Shown here piece after piece: positions 34,351 through 45,069 of a stretch of DNA of 64,000 nucleotides. How positions within the stretch are numbered: position 1 is the first letter of the stretch; each line of letters opens with the position of its first letter. The notes under the pieces are model-generated. The model was given only the letters and a program-made list of their open reading frames with translations. It ran no database searches and was not told the origin of the DNA. The position numbers were made by a program, and so were the translations under genes. Source of the DNA: Canna indica (taxonomy: Eukaryota > Streptophyta > Magnoliopsida > Zingiberales > Cannaceae); assembly GCA_034359265.1 (NCBI GenBank), contig CP136895.1, positions 48,750,001 to 48,814,000 of the forward strand, in the 5' to 3' direction.

Positions 34351-34616
34351 ATTAACTTGTGGTTACATGTGTGGTGTGACGTTCTTAAATTATTATGGCA
34401 TGATTTATGTGATGTACCATTATGATGTTACACTTAATTATGACTATGTGCATGTTATTCTTCTAAATATGTGGGATGTGATTATGGCATGAGGCCACAG
34501 AGAGACAGAGGTATGTTCATAGCATACTTTATTTATTATTGTATAGTTGCATCTTTTCCTCAGTATGTGATTATGTGTGTGTACTGTGCTTGACGCAAAT
34601 TCCTGGAAGCCCCATC

Positions 34617-34805
34617 GGTGAGGGGAGGGTATGCCCCAAAGAGATGGTATTCGCACTATTCCAGAAGTTCTACCCGGTGAGGGGAGATCATACCCCAAAG
34701 AGACGGTTTGAAATCTCGATCGGTGAGAGGAACGTATGCCCTAAAGAGACGAATTGGAAGAGCCGTGTCGCTGAGGGGAGAGCATATCCCAATGAGATCG
34801 ACGAC
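34617..34805 (+). repeat. LTR B minisatellite, about 46-59-bp units
   Basis: Four units start GGTGAGGGGAG (34617, 34676, 34722, about 34769), each with a conserved second half CCCCAAAGAGACGG. The sister LTR has the same array at 48700-48880. Confidence 0.9.
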
Positions 34806-35523
34806 ACTGGCTGAGTAGTAGATCGGAGGCCACATCGACTACCTACCCTATGTGGCTATGAGGATCGACGGGTCTGGGTGAGCATGTGGATTGTTGCATT
34901 GAGCATATCTATATTTTATACATGGTGGCATATTTGCTGCAGGTTGCTATATGATGTCTAGGCGGATTGCTCTACTAATTAATAAATGCACCTGAATCAT
35001 GCTTTATTTTTCTTATGCTTAAATATGTGTTTTATTTGATAATGCTAGATATGGTGGATTGGGGATTGATCTACTCACTAAGTCCTAGTTGGACTTACCC
35101 CTCCTATGTTGTTGTTTTTCAGCACCTGAGCGAGATCAGAGAGGTACCGGGGTGCAGTAGTGCGGCTGGTGGCGGCCGGGCAGCGGGTCTCGTGACATGT
35201 CATTGTCGAGGGGGATACCGAGTCGAGTCATGCTACTTTTTGTGTCGTTTGAGTCATGTAGACTCAGTTTACTATATTTCCGCATGTATGTTATTTTGAG
35301 GTGTCTTTGTTTAGTGATTAAAGTTTTGAAATCGATTTGAACATTTAGCTATTTATTGAGTTGGTGGTTTGGGTTTTTGAAGATAGATGTCATTTCTAGA
35401 AATCTTTGAAATGTTATTAAATGTTTAGGTCTGGTTTGATTGTATATGTGATTTAATTTGGGTTAGGCTTCGGGGTACGTGGCGTACCATGGCCGATAAT
35501 ACCGGGTTTATGGTGTGACAAAG

Positions 35524-35535
35524 TGGTATCAGAGC
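35524..35535 (+). other. Gypsy B primer-binding site (initiator tRNA-Met)
   Basis: TGGTATCAGAGC lies three bases after the LTR end (GTGTGACA at 35520), a perfect complement to the 3' end of plant initiator tRNA-Met. Confidence 0.95.
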
Positions 35536-35737
35536 GGGTACGACAATAGGATAGTTGGTATCGTATTGGGGCATTGCTAGCATGTTCACATATGGTATGT
35601 CCTAGTCACGAGATCGATAGCTGAACCTGCGCACCAGCAGCGGTACATATTTTTTATTAAGTTGTTTGTTTATATATAAGAATTGTGTAGTACTTGCTTT
35701 CTTATTGAGAGAAGTGGAGGCACATGATGATGCTGTG

Positions 35738-35755
35738 ATGAGTAGAAGCGGAAGT
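35738..35755 (+). pseudogene. gag: Gypsy B gag start, interrupted
   Basis: ATG-AGT-AGA-AGC-GGA-AGT opens the Gag N-terminus (MSRSGS). After six codons the gag-only element begins. The same frame resumes at 41224 with a Gly/Arg-rich stretch (GRRGRGRGRGQGRG), so the insertion cut gag between codons. Confidence 0.75.
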
Positions 35756-36640
35756 GGTGGGCGAAATGGCGATACTAGAGGGGGGGTGAATAGTATGTTT
35801 ACTAATTCGATTAGCCTAAATTTAATTTTAATCATTTTCTTAACACGTTAGGCAATTTACAATTCGAATGAATAGATGCGGAAGCTATAAATGATAAAAC
35901 AATAAAAGCAATCAAGAAATCAATGCAAACACAAGATTTATAGTGGTTCGGCCCCAATGCCTACTCCACTACCTAAGCACCCCGCTTAGGATTTCCAAAC
36001 TAGTTTTACTAGATTAATTTACGTTTCCCTTACACAGAGGACTTTTCACCGAAGAGACGCACTCTCGACCTAAGGCACTTCCACACCCGGAAGTCACCGT
36101 CTTCTTATCGAGAGTCCTCTTCCACCTCAACCCTAAGGGACAACTAAACCAATCCTAGTCAATACTAAGTTTACACAAGTGGCTTTACTCCTTTTCACCA
36201 AGGATACCACTTCTACACAACAGACCTAACACAAGGTCTTCACAGACTCAAATCAAAAATAGTTCAAATAAACAAATAAAATACAATCAAAAGAGCTACA
36301 ATATAAAAAAAGATTAAAAGCACTTTTTAATCCTTCAAAAACCTCCAACTCGCCGAGTAGTAGAGATTGGGTTGAAGCCCGAGTTGAGGAGCAGACATCG
36401 CTTGAAGAACAACTCAACAAAGGAATGGAGCATGCTGCGATTACTCCTTGGAAGGCTTTAAATCTCCCTTAGAATGCTCAATGATAACTGTAAGAGAGGG
36501 AGAAGAAGCTTAAATGAAGTATATGAGGATATATTTATACCCTACTGAAGAAACGGTAGCTCAATGGATAGTTTTCTAGCCGTTGCAGGTCGCCGGTCAA
36601 TTGGTCGGTCGAATGGTCGGTCGACCGATCATTCGACCGC
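35756..36640 (-). repeat. Truncated 3' LTR of the gag-only element
   Basis: The segment matches 39733-40615 of the 5' LTR closely, from GGGCGAAATGGC to CATTCGACCGC. At 36641 homology stops, and internal sequence (TTAATGTAAAG) follows. The U3 start, including TGTTGGC and the polypurine tract, is deleted (about 600 bp of LTR). Confidence 0.85.
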
Positions 36641-37597
36641 TTAATGTAAAGTTTAATGTAAAGTTTCATTAAAAAAAAATTCAACCTATGCTAGATAGTA
36701 AAGATTCATTTTAAGGTGGATACCATGATATCAAAATGAATCTAAGGAGATCATAGGATGTGAAACATTTGAGTAATAAGATTCCTTATCTTGTTAAACT
36801 AGTTTGGACTTACAAGAAGGTCTCTACTAGTAAATATCAACCTAGAGCAAGTTTCATTTGATGAAATTTGCCTAAGTGCTAAGATTCTGCTTACTCATAA
36901 AAATTCAAGTATTTAACATGCAATTCTAATCATGAGTATAGAGACACCAATCAACCATGAAAATTGAGGTATTAGACTAGAAATATGCAATAACCAAAAA
37001 CATACCTCATCCATGAATTTAGCCAAACTTTTCATTCTAATTAGCCTTCCTAAAATCTTATAACTTGCAAGTATAATTTATAAATAGAAAATGAAACTAA
37101 ATCTACATGCAAGCTATCAAACTAAATAGTGAAGAGAGAAACCAAGTATCATTTATCAAATTCAACTTCACTAAATAGCATGGATTCATTTTCAAATAAA
37201 TCTTCATGATAACAAAATGAATCAAGAGATCTCAAAATATCAAATTTTGAAAAATAAGATCTCCAACCCTTTCTATTGGTTGAAAACCGAAAGCCACAAT
37301 TGGCCTACGATTAGAACCGCAAGGTCGCTTAGGCCCATTACAGGCCGCTTGGGTCTCCGAAGAGACCGGGAAATCAAAAATCAAAAATATTTTTGAAATA
37401 TATTAAGAGCGGGGAAAATCAATCAATTTTAAGCATGTGTCATAACTCCAACTCAGATAAAGCAAAGGGATATAGGAGATGATACCAGAATAGTTTTGAT
37501 GCCAACTTTACCTAAGGCATCAAGGTAGCTTGAAGTTGCAACCAAGGAAGGATTCATCATTCAAGTCCATAGTCAACTCCAATACACCACTTCTCAT
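36641..37597 (-). other. Noncoding internal region of the gag-only element
   Basis: No frame of note. It contains blocks shared with the same region of the second element (56141-57000), such as the CCGCTTGGGTCTCCGAAGAG and GTCGCTTAGGCCC neighbourhood at 37315-37370 versus 56370-56450. Conservation outside gag suggests a cis-acting role. Confidence 0.6.
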
Positions 37598-38706
37598 TCA
37601 TCCTTGTGTGGTAGCTCCCCCTACAAAAGAAGATGAGACTTTTGGTATCCAAATGGCTTTGGGTCGTTGGGGGTGAGTTGGCCTAGGAATCCAAAGTGTT
37701 TTAACTACACTTGGATTTTTCTTAAATGTACAATAAAAAATAGTATGGCCAAAAATACCACAACAAAAACAATGTCCATTGAATTTATTTTTATTTATTC
37801 TATGGACATTAGATCTATCATTTGAATGCTTGACATGTGAGGCATGATGAGTATGAGCATTCTTAAACGAAACATTCTTATTTTGAACATGAGATTTAAA
37901 TGTGGAATGCCTAACATGAGAATGATTATGAACATTGTCATTCTTTACATAAGTATTTTTTATTCTAGTGTTCTTAGTAGATGAAGTATTTTTGAATTCA
38001 TTTACTTTCTTATCCAATAAGATAACCTCACTTTTCAAATCATTCATTGATATTTGAATAGCATGCAATTGAATTTTTAGCATACTATTTTCATTCTTTA
38101 AATTTTCATTTTTATGTTTCAACTCATTAACTTCTAGAGTTAATGTATCATGGCAAGGATCAATCATGCTAGTTTTCAATTTTTCATTTTCACTCTTCAA
38201 CTCATGCACATGATTGACAAGCTTCAAGTTTTCTTTCTTCAATGTTTTGTTCTCTTTATTCTTTTTCACAAGCAAGGCATACATTTTTTGATATTCCTCA
38301 ACTAGTTCCTCATATGGTATGTCAAATGAACTAGAGGAGCTATGACTATCATTATCAATGAAATTTTTCTCATGACAAGAGGTGGAGGGATTTACCTCAT
38401 TGTTATCATTCATGAGGCATTCTTTTGAGATGGCTTCATAGTCATGAAGAGAGGATGCTTCACTTGAGTAGGATGATGTGGAAGCATTTGACCTTCTCTT
38501 TGCCTTGTTCTTCATGGTAGGGCAATTCTTTCTTACATGGCCTTTCTCTTGGCATAAGTGGCAAATTACCTTTCTCTTCCGGCTTTTAGATTTGCTTCTT
38601 TGACTGGAAGCACTATGGGCACCAAAATTGAGATTAGCAGTAGGTGAGTGACCATTGTCATCACCACCTTCATCAAAAGTAGTAATCTCTTTAGTCTTGG
38701 CATAAT
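37598..38706 (-). CDS. gag: Family A Gag, C-terminal two thirds (two zinc knuckles, coiled coil)
   Basis: An open frame of about 369 codons from the right of the hAT-like insertion to the stop at 37598. Residue numbers below count from an in-frame ATG at 38719, inside the insertion. In order: a Lys/Arg/Ser-rich stretch (41-51); a canonical CX2CX4HX4C knuckle, CHLCQEKGHVRKNC (53-66); a Ser/Asp-rich linker; a Lys/Glu/Asn coiled coil (about 135-245); a His/Asn-rich stretch (255-305); a second CX2CX4HX4C knuckle, CFCCGIFGHTIFYC (317-330); and a Trp-Ile-Pro-rich end (342-360) like the tail of Copia Gag before protease. The frame stops just after GGATTQG, where autonomous elements continue into pol. 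Gag would package element RNA; enzymes must come from a partner. Confidence 0.88.
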
Positions 38707-38899
38707 TAGGGGTGAGCAAACTTCACCGATTCACCGAAACCGAACCGAAACCGACCGAACCGAAACCGATTTAACCGAACCGAATTAACCGAATTAATTT
38801 CGGTTCGGTTTTCGGTTAAAGAAATTTTTGGGTTCGGTTTGGTAAATTAACCGACGGTTCGGTTAATTTACCGAATTAACCGAATATATATGTATATAT

Positions 38900-38930
<31 letters not shown>

Positions 38931-39353
38931 ATAACATATATATTAGATTTTGACATTTGTCTTGGTGGTTAAGTGTTAGATTTAGTTTTTCGCCGCCCGG
39001 GTTCGAATCCTATGTTGTGCAACAATATTTATTTAACATTTGATATATATATAATAAGTGTTAGTTATATATAAATTGATAGTAATGTTTGCTAAGATGG
39101 TTAGAAGAGTAAAGATTAAAATCAAATCTCAGTTGGGCCGAGTTCGAGTCCACGTATTCATTGATTTTTTTTTTTTTATCTGTTCGGTTAATCGAACCAA
39201 ATTAACCGAACCGAATCGAAAATTCAGTTAACCGAACCGAATTAACCGAATTTTTTCGGTTCAGTAAACGGTTAAATTTTTTTCTTTGGTTCGGTTCGGT
39301 TAACCGAATTTTCGGTTCGATTTTTAACCGAACCGAACCGATGCTCACCCCTA
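38707..39353. mobile_element. hAT-like small transposon inserted in gag
   Basis: The inverted ends are TAGGGGTGAGCA (38707-38718) and TGCTCACCCCTA (39342-39353). Both sides carry GGCATAAT (38699-38706 and 39354-39361), an 8-bp duplication typical of hAT elements. It is 647 bp with no transposase, so non-autonomous. The ends are packed with CCGAACCGA/TCGGTTCGG and GGTTAATTCGG repeats that could fold back. The middle is AT-rich with two tRNA-like B-box motifs (39000-39010 and 39140-39150). Confidence 0.93.
38961..39165 (+). other. Two tRNA-like fragments with B-box motifs in the hAT-like element
   Basis: GGGTTCGAATCC (about 38999-39010) and GAGTTCGAGTCC (about 39139-39150) match the Pol III B-box. 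Each is preceded, 30-60 bp upstream, by TGGTGGTTAAGTG or GATGGTTAGAAG, weak A-box-like blocks. Neither folds as a whole tRNA in my reading, so these are tRNA-derived or chance motifs, not tRNA genes. Confidence 0.35.
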
Positions 39354-39665
39354 GGCATAATCATATAGCATGTTTAGAGTTGCCCAAATATCGAAAGCCG
39401 AAGTGCAATGCATGACTTTTTCAAAGATTTTATTTTCTAAGGAACAATATAAGCAATTTGTTGCCTTAGCATTTAGTTCAAACCTATTAATTTGTTCTTG
39501 TGTCCATGCATCCATTTTTTCCTTAGGTTCTACATATTTTATCTTTACCATGTTGAATGCACCTAAACCTTGAGTCTTTAGAAATGTGTACATCCTAGAT
39601 TTCCATCGACCAAAGTTTGATTCATCGAACTTTGGGGGTGAAGACGCTACACTCTCTAGAGCCAT
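39354..39665 (-). CDS. gag: Family A Gag, N-terminal part (Copia-type Gag domain)
   Basis: The proposed start is MALESVASSPPKFDESNFG, ATG at 39665; the upstream frame to 39752 overlaps the primer site and has no Gag similarity. It shows the Copia-type Gag opening: F-D-SNFGRWKSRMYTFLKTQG, then WTQEQINRFELNAKATNCLY and STFDIW-like SAFDIWATLNMLYDYA. The frame runs without stops into the hAT-like element. Removing that element and one duplication leaves 1413 bp, exactly 471 codons including the stop, in a single open frame with 37598-38698. A gag from a pol-less element has therefore stayed intact apart from one insertion. Confidence 0.88.
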
Positions 39666-39718
39666 TTCTAGATCGACATGAATTATAGAAGGGATGGTGA
39701 AATCACAATCTACAAACC

Positions 39719-39730
39719 GCTCTGATACCA
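39719..39730 (-). other. Gag-only element primer-binding site (initiator tRNA-Met)
   Basis: On the minus strand TGGTATCAGAGC follows the LTR end CGCCCACA by two bases (TT). It is a perfect match to the initiator tRNA-Met complement. Confidence 0.95.
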
Positions 39731-39732
39731 AA

Positions 39733-41218
39733 TGTGGGCGAAATGGCGACACTAGAGGGGGGGTGAATAGTGTGTTTACTAATTCAATTAGCCTAAATTC
39801 AATTTTAATTATTTTCTTAACATGTTAGGCAATTTACAATTCAAATGAATATATGCAGAAGCTATAAATGATAAAGCAATAAAAGCAATCATGAAACCAA
39901 TGCAAACACAAGATTTATAGTGGTTCGGCCCCAATGCCTACTCCACTACCTAAGCACCCAACTTAGGATTTCCAAACTAGTTTTACTAGATTAATTTACA
40001 TTTCCCTTACACAGAGGACTTTTCACCGAAGAGACGCACTCTCAACCTAAGGCACTTCCACACCCGAAAGTCACCATTTTTTTATCGAGAGTTCTCTTCC
40101 ACCTCAACCCTAAGGGACAACTAAACTAATCCTAGTAAACACTAAGTTTACACAAGTGGCTTTACTCCTTTTCACCAAGGATACCACTTCCACACAACAG
40201 ACCTAACACAAGGTCTTCACAGAGTCAAATCAAAAATAGTTCAAATAAACAAATAAAATACAATCAAAAGAGCTACAATATAAAACAAGATTAAAAGATC
40301 CTTTTAATCCTTCAAAAACCTCCAACTCGCCAAGTAGTAGACATTGGGTTGAAGCCAGAGTTGAGGAGTAGAAGTTGCTTGAAGAAGAACTCAACAGAGG
40401 AACGGAGCGCGCTGCGATTACTCCTTGGAAGGCTTTAAATCTCCCTTAGAATGCTCAATGATAACTGTAAGAGAGGGAAAAGAAGTTCAAATGAAGTATA
40501 TGGGGGTATATTTATACACTACTGAAGAAACAAAAGCTCCACGGATAGTTTTCTATCCGTTGCAGGCCACCGATCGATTGGTCGGTCGAATGGTCTGTCG
40601 ACCGATCATTCGACCGCCCAGACGCAAATTTTACGATCCGCCATCCGATCGACCCGTGGGTCGACCGACGTGATTTTACATCTTTGGCGCATACGCAGGT
40701 CGGTTAACTGCTCGGTCGATCGCCAACCTTACTGCCCAATTTGGGCTTCGATCGGTCGACCGCCCGACGCAAAACTTGCAATTTTACATTCCTATGTTTG
40801 GTCGACCGACGGGTCGACCGAATGGCTACTGCCAAATTTTACCTACATTCGATCGACTGCCCGGTCGATCGAACCTAGGTTGAATTTGATTTTTCAGCCT
40901 AGTTTCTTCCGCGCTTGTTTTTGGGTTCCAACTTTCAACGACTATCGACTTGGAGAGCTTTCATGTGATCTTTGAACCCGTCCAATACGTCTTTGGTGCA
41001 CGCGTCGCTCTTCGAGAAATTTCCGCGACGAACCTATGTGCGACGATCAATGTCCTTCCGATTCCTGATTTCTTCTGATATTTTCGATCGAGGACATCGA
41101 ACACTAATTGATATGAAACTTGAAAGATATTCTCAATGAAATCATTAGGCCCATGTTTGTTATCATCAAAACCATCAAAACCGAGATTAAGGCTAAGGTT
41201 GAAAACCTAAAGCCAACA
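39733..41218 (-). repeat. 5' LTR of the gag-only element
   Basis: It is complete, 1486 bp, from TGTTGGCTTTAGG (41218, minus) to CGCCCACA (39733). A TATA-like TATAAATATA (minus) lies near 40505-40515. The palindrome cluster (40565-40875) is unusually dense, with more than ten TCGACCGA/TCGATCGA variants. Confidence 0.92.
40505..40875 (-). promoter_or_regulatory. Family A LTR promoter: dense palindrome cluster and TATA box
   Basis: Reading on the minus strand, GGTCGACCGA / CGGTCGATCG blocks spaced 10-40 bp apart precede the TATA-like box. This copy has the longest cluster in the window (about 310 bp). Confidence 0.55.
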
Positions 41219-41223
41219 AAAGT

Positions 41224-42027
41224 AACTTCGTTGGCAGACGAGGCCGAGGTCGGGGTCGTGGCCAAGGCAGAGGCCATGCTACTAGCCATGTGGCTTAGGA
41301 GGAAGCACTGCGAGATCCTAGAGTTGTACTGCTAGAGACCCAGGAGACAGAGCTGACCAAGGAGCTTCGTAGAGAACGGGATGAATTCCGTAGTGAATGG
41401 GAGGAGTTCCGGAGGAAGCGAGAGAAGCTTCGTAAGGAGCGAGACATGGCATAGCAACAGACCCCACCTGTACCACCAGCGGCACCCACAGCGACAGAGT
41501 CAGTTATGCCAATTTAGTTTGGATACGGGGAGGAGGACCGGCGAGACCCGATGGTACGCTGCTCGTTGTACATGAGCTTTGTAAAGCTGAAGCCACCAAT
41601 ATTCACAGGCACAAATCAGACAGTGTAGTTGACGACATTCCTAAATGACTGTACAGAGTTATGCTCGGTCTTGGAGTGTTCCTCTAAGGAGATGGCGCAC
41701 ATAGTTGGGCTACAACTTAATTAGGGACCTAGCGAAAGAGTGGCACCAGTCATGGAAAGCATGTAGGGGGACTCATGCACCAGCCTGAGGGTGCCGACAC
41801 TAGGACGGCGTGCCCGCAGAACTAGGGACAGGGAAATTTTAGAGGTTGTACGCGGACGGGACCACCAAAGGCTACTTAGAGTACAACAGTACCAGGAGGG
41901 CAGAGAGGCGAGGTGCTAGAGTGTGGCCAGTGTGGGAGGAGGCACGGAGGAGCTTCCTATGGTCCGAGTACCTATTTTGGATGTGGCCAGCCATGCCACT
42001 TTAGGAGGGACTGCCCTATAGGCGGTC
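41224..42027 (+). pseudogene. gag: Gypsy B gag remainder (zinc-knuckle remnant)
   Basis: After the nested element the frame resumes with GRRGRGRGRGQGRG, then a Glu/Arg-rich coiled stretch (ELTKELRRERDEFRSEWEE, 41350-41410). A Gag core start follows in another frame (MSFVKLKPPIFTGTNQT, 41572), with LNDCTELCSVLECSSKEMAH. The zinc-knuckle area (41910-42015) reads CGQCGRRHGG then a degenerate FGCGQPCHFRRDCP, lacking the first Cys. There are multiple stops and a shortened capsid region. At about 42028 it jumps directly to mid-RT. Confidence 0.75.
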
Positions 42028-42930
42028 AAGTCCTTTCAGCTTACTGACGCCCCGACGACCTTCATGGAGCTAGTGAACTGGATGTTCAAAGACTTTCTGG
42101 ATAGATTCGTCATAGTATTCATTGATGACATTCTGGTATATTCCAGGACTGAGGCGGAGCACAGGGATCACTTGAGGGTAGTTCTAGAGACCCTTAGACA
42201 GCACCAGCTCTTTGCAAAGTTTTCAAAGTGTGAGTTCTGGTTGACTAGTGTGGGATTCCTGGGGCATATTTTATCCCAGGATGGTGTAAAAATCGACCCT
42301 GCAAAGATTGAGGCAGTTCAAAACTAGGAGAGGCTGACCAGCGTGACCGACATCTGCAGCTTCTTAGGGTTGGCCGGTTACTACAGAAAGTTCATGGAGA
42401 ATTTTTCCAAGATTGCTGCTTTGCTCACACACCTAACTCAGAAGAAAGTAAAGTTTATTTGGGATGACAAATGCGGGGAGAGCTTCCAGAAGTTCAAGGA
42501 CCGCTTGACTACCGCTCATGTACTGGCACTACCATTGGGATCGAGATGGTTTGCAGTTTATTATGATGCTTCTGGGGTTGGATTGGGGTGCGTTATGATG
42601 CAGCACGGCAAGGTGATTGCATACGCATCCAAGCAGTTGAAAACCCATGAGAAGAACTATCTGACTCATGATTTAGGGTTGGCGGCCATAGTCTTTCCTT
42701 GAAGTTGTGGCGTCACTACTTATATGGGGAGGCAGGTGACATATTCACATATCACAAGAGCCTCCAATACCTGCTTTCATAGAAGGATCTGAACTTGAGG
42801 CAGCGGAGATGGCTTGAGCTGTTGAAAGATTATGACTGCATTATTCAGTATCACCCAGGGAAGGCAAATGTAGTAGCAGATGCTTTGAGCAGGAAGTCGA
42901 TGGGTAGCTTAGCCCACTTGGCCGTGAATT
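42028..42930 (+). pseudogene. pol: Gypsy B reverse transcriptase (C-terminal) and RNase H
   Basis: The sequence starts inside RT at [14 protein letters not shown], so protease and the N-terminal half of RT have been deleted together with the end of gag. Catalytic [10 protein letters not shown] is present (about 42118-42147), then [24 protein letters not shown] and [12 protein letters not shown]. RNase H follows with [16 protein letters not shown] (Asp retained) and [24 protein letters not shown]. The tether reads [20 protein letters not shown] and [10 protein letters not shown]. Stops near 42325, 42700 and 42780 inactivate it. It is typical of Tekay/Del chromoviruses. Confidence 0.92.
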
Positions 42931-43020
42931 GGAGATCCCTGGCCAGAGAGCTGGCGGTCAGCTTGGGTCCAAGGGACTTGTTATTCGGGTGGATTGGTGG
43001 CACACATACGTGTACAGTCC

Positions 43021-44433
43021 ACTTTAGTTGATATGCTACGAATGCCTCAGGGGGAGGATGCTTTTTGTTCCTTGATGAAAGATCTAGTCATGCGAGGTGA
43101 TGCAGAGGGTTTCAAGGTGGACTACGAGGGGATTCTTAGATACAAAGATATGATTGTGGTACCAGACATGGCAGAGGTCCGTAGGCGGGTACTAGAGGTA
43201 GCCCACTACTCCACTTACACTATGCATCTACGGGCCACCAAGATGTACCGAGATCTGAGGAAGCACTACTGGTGGAAAGGGATGAAATGGGAGGTGGTAG
43301 AGTTCGTATCTAAATGTTTGGTCTGCCAGTAGGTAAAGGCCGAACACTTGAGACCCGCAAGGTTGTTGCAGAATCTTGACGTGCTAGAATGGAAATGGGA
43401 GAAAATTACCATGGACTTTGTTACTGGGTTACCAAGGTCAGAGAAAGTAAATGACTCTATTTGGGTAGTGGTAGATCGCTTGACCAAACCGACACACTTC
43501 ATTTCGGTGAAGACCACTTTCTCTGCTGAGCAGTATGCACGGTTGTTTCTAGATAGTATTGTGGCTTACCATGGGATCCCAATGATGATCATATTCGGCC
43601 GAGGCACTCAGTTCACCGCTTGATTCTGGCAATCGTTTCAGGAGGCTCTGGGCACACAGGTGCGATCTGGTACTGCTTTTCATCCTCAGACGGACGGACA
43701 CTCAGAGAGGACCATCCAGACACTTGAGGACATGTTGAGGGCATGCGTGATGGACCTAGAGGGTAGTTGGGAGAGGCATTTACCTTTGGTAGAGTTTTCC
43801 TATAATAACAGCCACTATAGCAGTATTGGCATGGCCCCACTTGAGGCTTTGTACAGGTGCATGTGTAGGTGGCCGGCAGGCTGGTTTGAGGCCGATGAGT
43901 CCCAGATGCTGGGGCCAAACTTGGTTCATGATGCCATTGAGAAAGTGAAATTGATCAAGGAATGACATCTAGAAGCTCAGGGTCGTCAGAAGATGTATGC
44001 CTATGGTAAAGCCTGCGACATGGAGTTTCACGAAGGGATTCGGTTTTCTTGAAGGTGTCCCATATGAAGGGTGTTGTGCGCTTTGGAAGGAAGAGAAAGT
44101 TGAGCCCCAGATTCATCGGGCCCTTACTTATCTTGCAACACAGATGAGCGGTTCCTTATGAGTTGGGTCTACCGCCTAGCATGGACCGGGTGCATCTTGT
44201 TTTCCATGTATCCATGCTTAAGCGGTATGTTCGAGATGAGTCGCATATTCTAGATGTTGCTGCGATGGAGGTTGATCCGACCATTTCCTATAAGGAGCGG
44301 CCTTAGAGATCCTAGACAAGCAGGTGAGGAAGCTAAGGTCCAAAGAGGTCCCATTGGTGAAAGTTCGTTGGGAGCACCATTCAGTGCAGGAGGCCACTTG
44401 GGAGGTTGAGCAGGATATGAGAGGGAAGTACCC
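43021..44433 (+). pseudogene. pol: Gypsy B integrase and chromodomain start
   Basis: The zinc-binding HHCC region is at 43200-43330 (HYSTYTMHLRATKMYRDLRK, then CLVC). In the catalytic core the first Asp (KITMDFVTGLP, about 43410) and Glu (DGHSERTIQ) are kept, but the second Asp is Gly (IFGRGTQF for the usual DRGTQF, about 43600). After the core come a GPY/F-like stretch (KLSPRFIGPLLIL, 44095-44140), HVSMLKRYV and a chromodomain start, KEVPLVKVRWEHHSVQEATW (44339-44398). At 44433 the solo LTR E interrupts it. Stops near 43330, 43621 and 44282. Chromodomains direct insertion to heterochromatin in known chromoviruses. Confidence 0.92.
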
Positions 44434-45069
44434 TATCACGCCCCAACTCAGGGTCACGTTACTGGCCAGGGTATACGTGTCTATACCTCGAAGCCTAATC
44501 CATGCACATGCCAACTCAACAATAAAATATAATGGAAAGAAATAACGAGTTTTATTTCAAATGGAAAACCAAACTAGAATTTATCATAAGTAAGTTTAGC
44601 CAAATAATAAAGTGCGGAAATAATAAATCAAATTCAACTGTTCATTTACAAATGAAATCTGACATAAAGACATGAATGTTCTCGAGTGGTCAAAATATTA
44701 AAACACAAGTGCATGTCAAAACTAGTACAAACTCGACTACAACCCCTAACTAGGATTGCTATGAGATAAATGTAGCTCCTCTGCCCTCCAACTGTGCCAA
44801 GTGCTCTAGCCCACCTCATCGGCCAGGCTCTGCAAAACAAAAACAAATGACAATGGGTGAGTTCAAAAGAACTCAGTGAGCGATTCTACCAACCCCCACG
44901 GAAAACCAATCATAGAGATAAAGCATAAGCCAAACACCTATCTCAAACAGGAATAAAGTCACGAGGGTGTGACTAGCTATCAGACCATCTGGCCACCACC
45001 TGCCCGAAGGCAACCATCACTCTAGCAGTGAAGTATAACAGGACTAAGCCTACCATGCCCTAAGGCAAC

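Larger units (their letters stand above)
31164..35520 (+). repeat. Gypsy B 5' LTR (main part) with two nested solo LTRs
   Basis: This continues the LTR begun at 19524. ATGCCCAAAATAC corresponds to TGTAATGCCTAAAATCC of the 3' LTR at 47271. Homology to 47271-49090 covers the whole length outside the nested A (31603-33208) and C (33528-34245) copies. It has a TATA-like ACATAAAATGC near 31430, a donor-like AGGTGAGTGG (33227-33236), a minisatellite (34617-34805), an acceptor-like GTTTTTCAG ending at 35122 and the end GTGTGACA. Without insertions the LTR would be about 2 kb. Confidence 0.85.
35756..41218 (-). mobile_element. Gag-only LTR retrotransposon (family A), inserted in Gypsy B gag
   Basis: In minus orientation it has a 5' LTR (41218-39733), initiator-tRNA primer site (39730-39719), gag (39665-37598, split by a hAT-like element), noncoding internal region and a truncated 3' LTR (36640-35756). 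The flanks are GAAGT (35751-35755) and AAAGT (41219-41223), a 5-bp duplication with one change. There is no protease, integrase, RT or RNase H. This architecture fits the non-autonomous elements described as TR-GAG or gag-bearing LARDs. Confidence 0.88.

Noticed and set aside
38999..39010. Possible tRNA gene
   Set aside because: Only B-box-like motifs are present. There is no acceptor stem, anticodon arm or terminator in the right positions.
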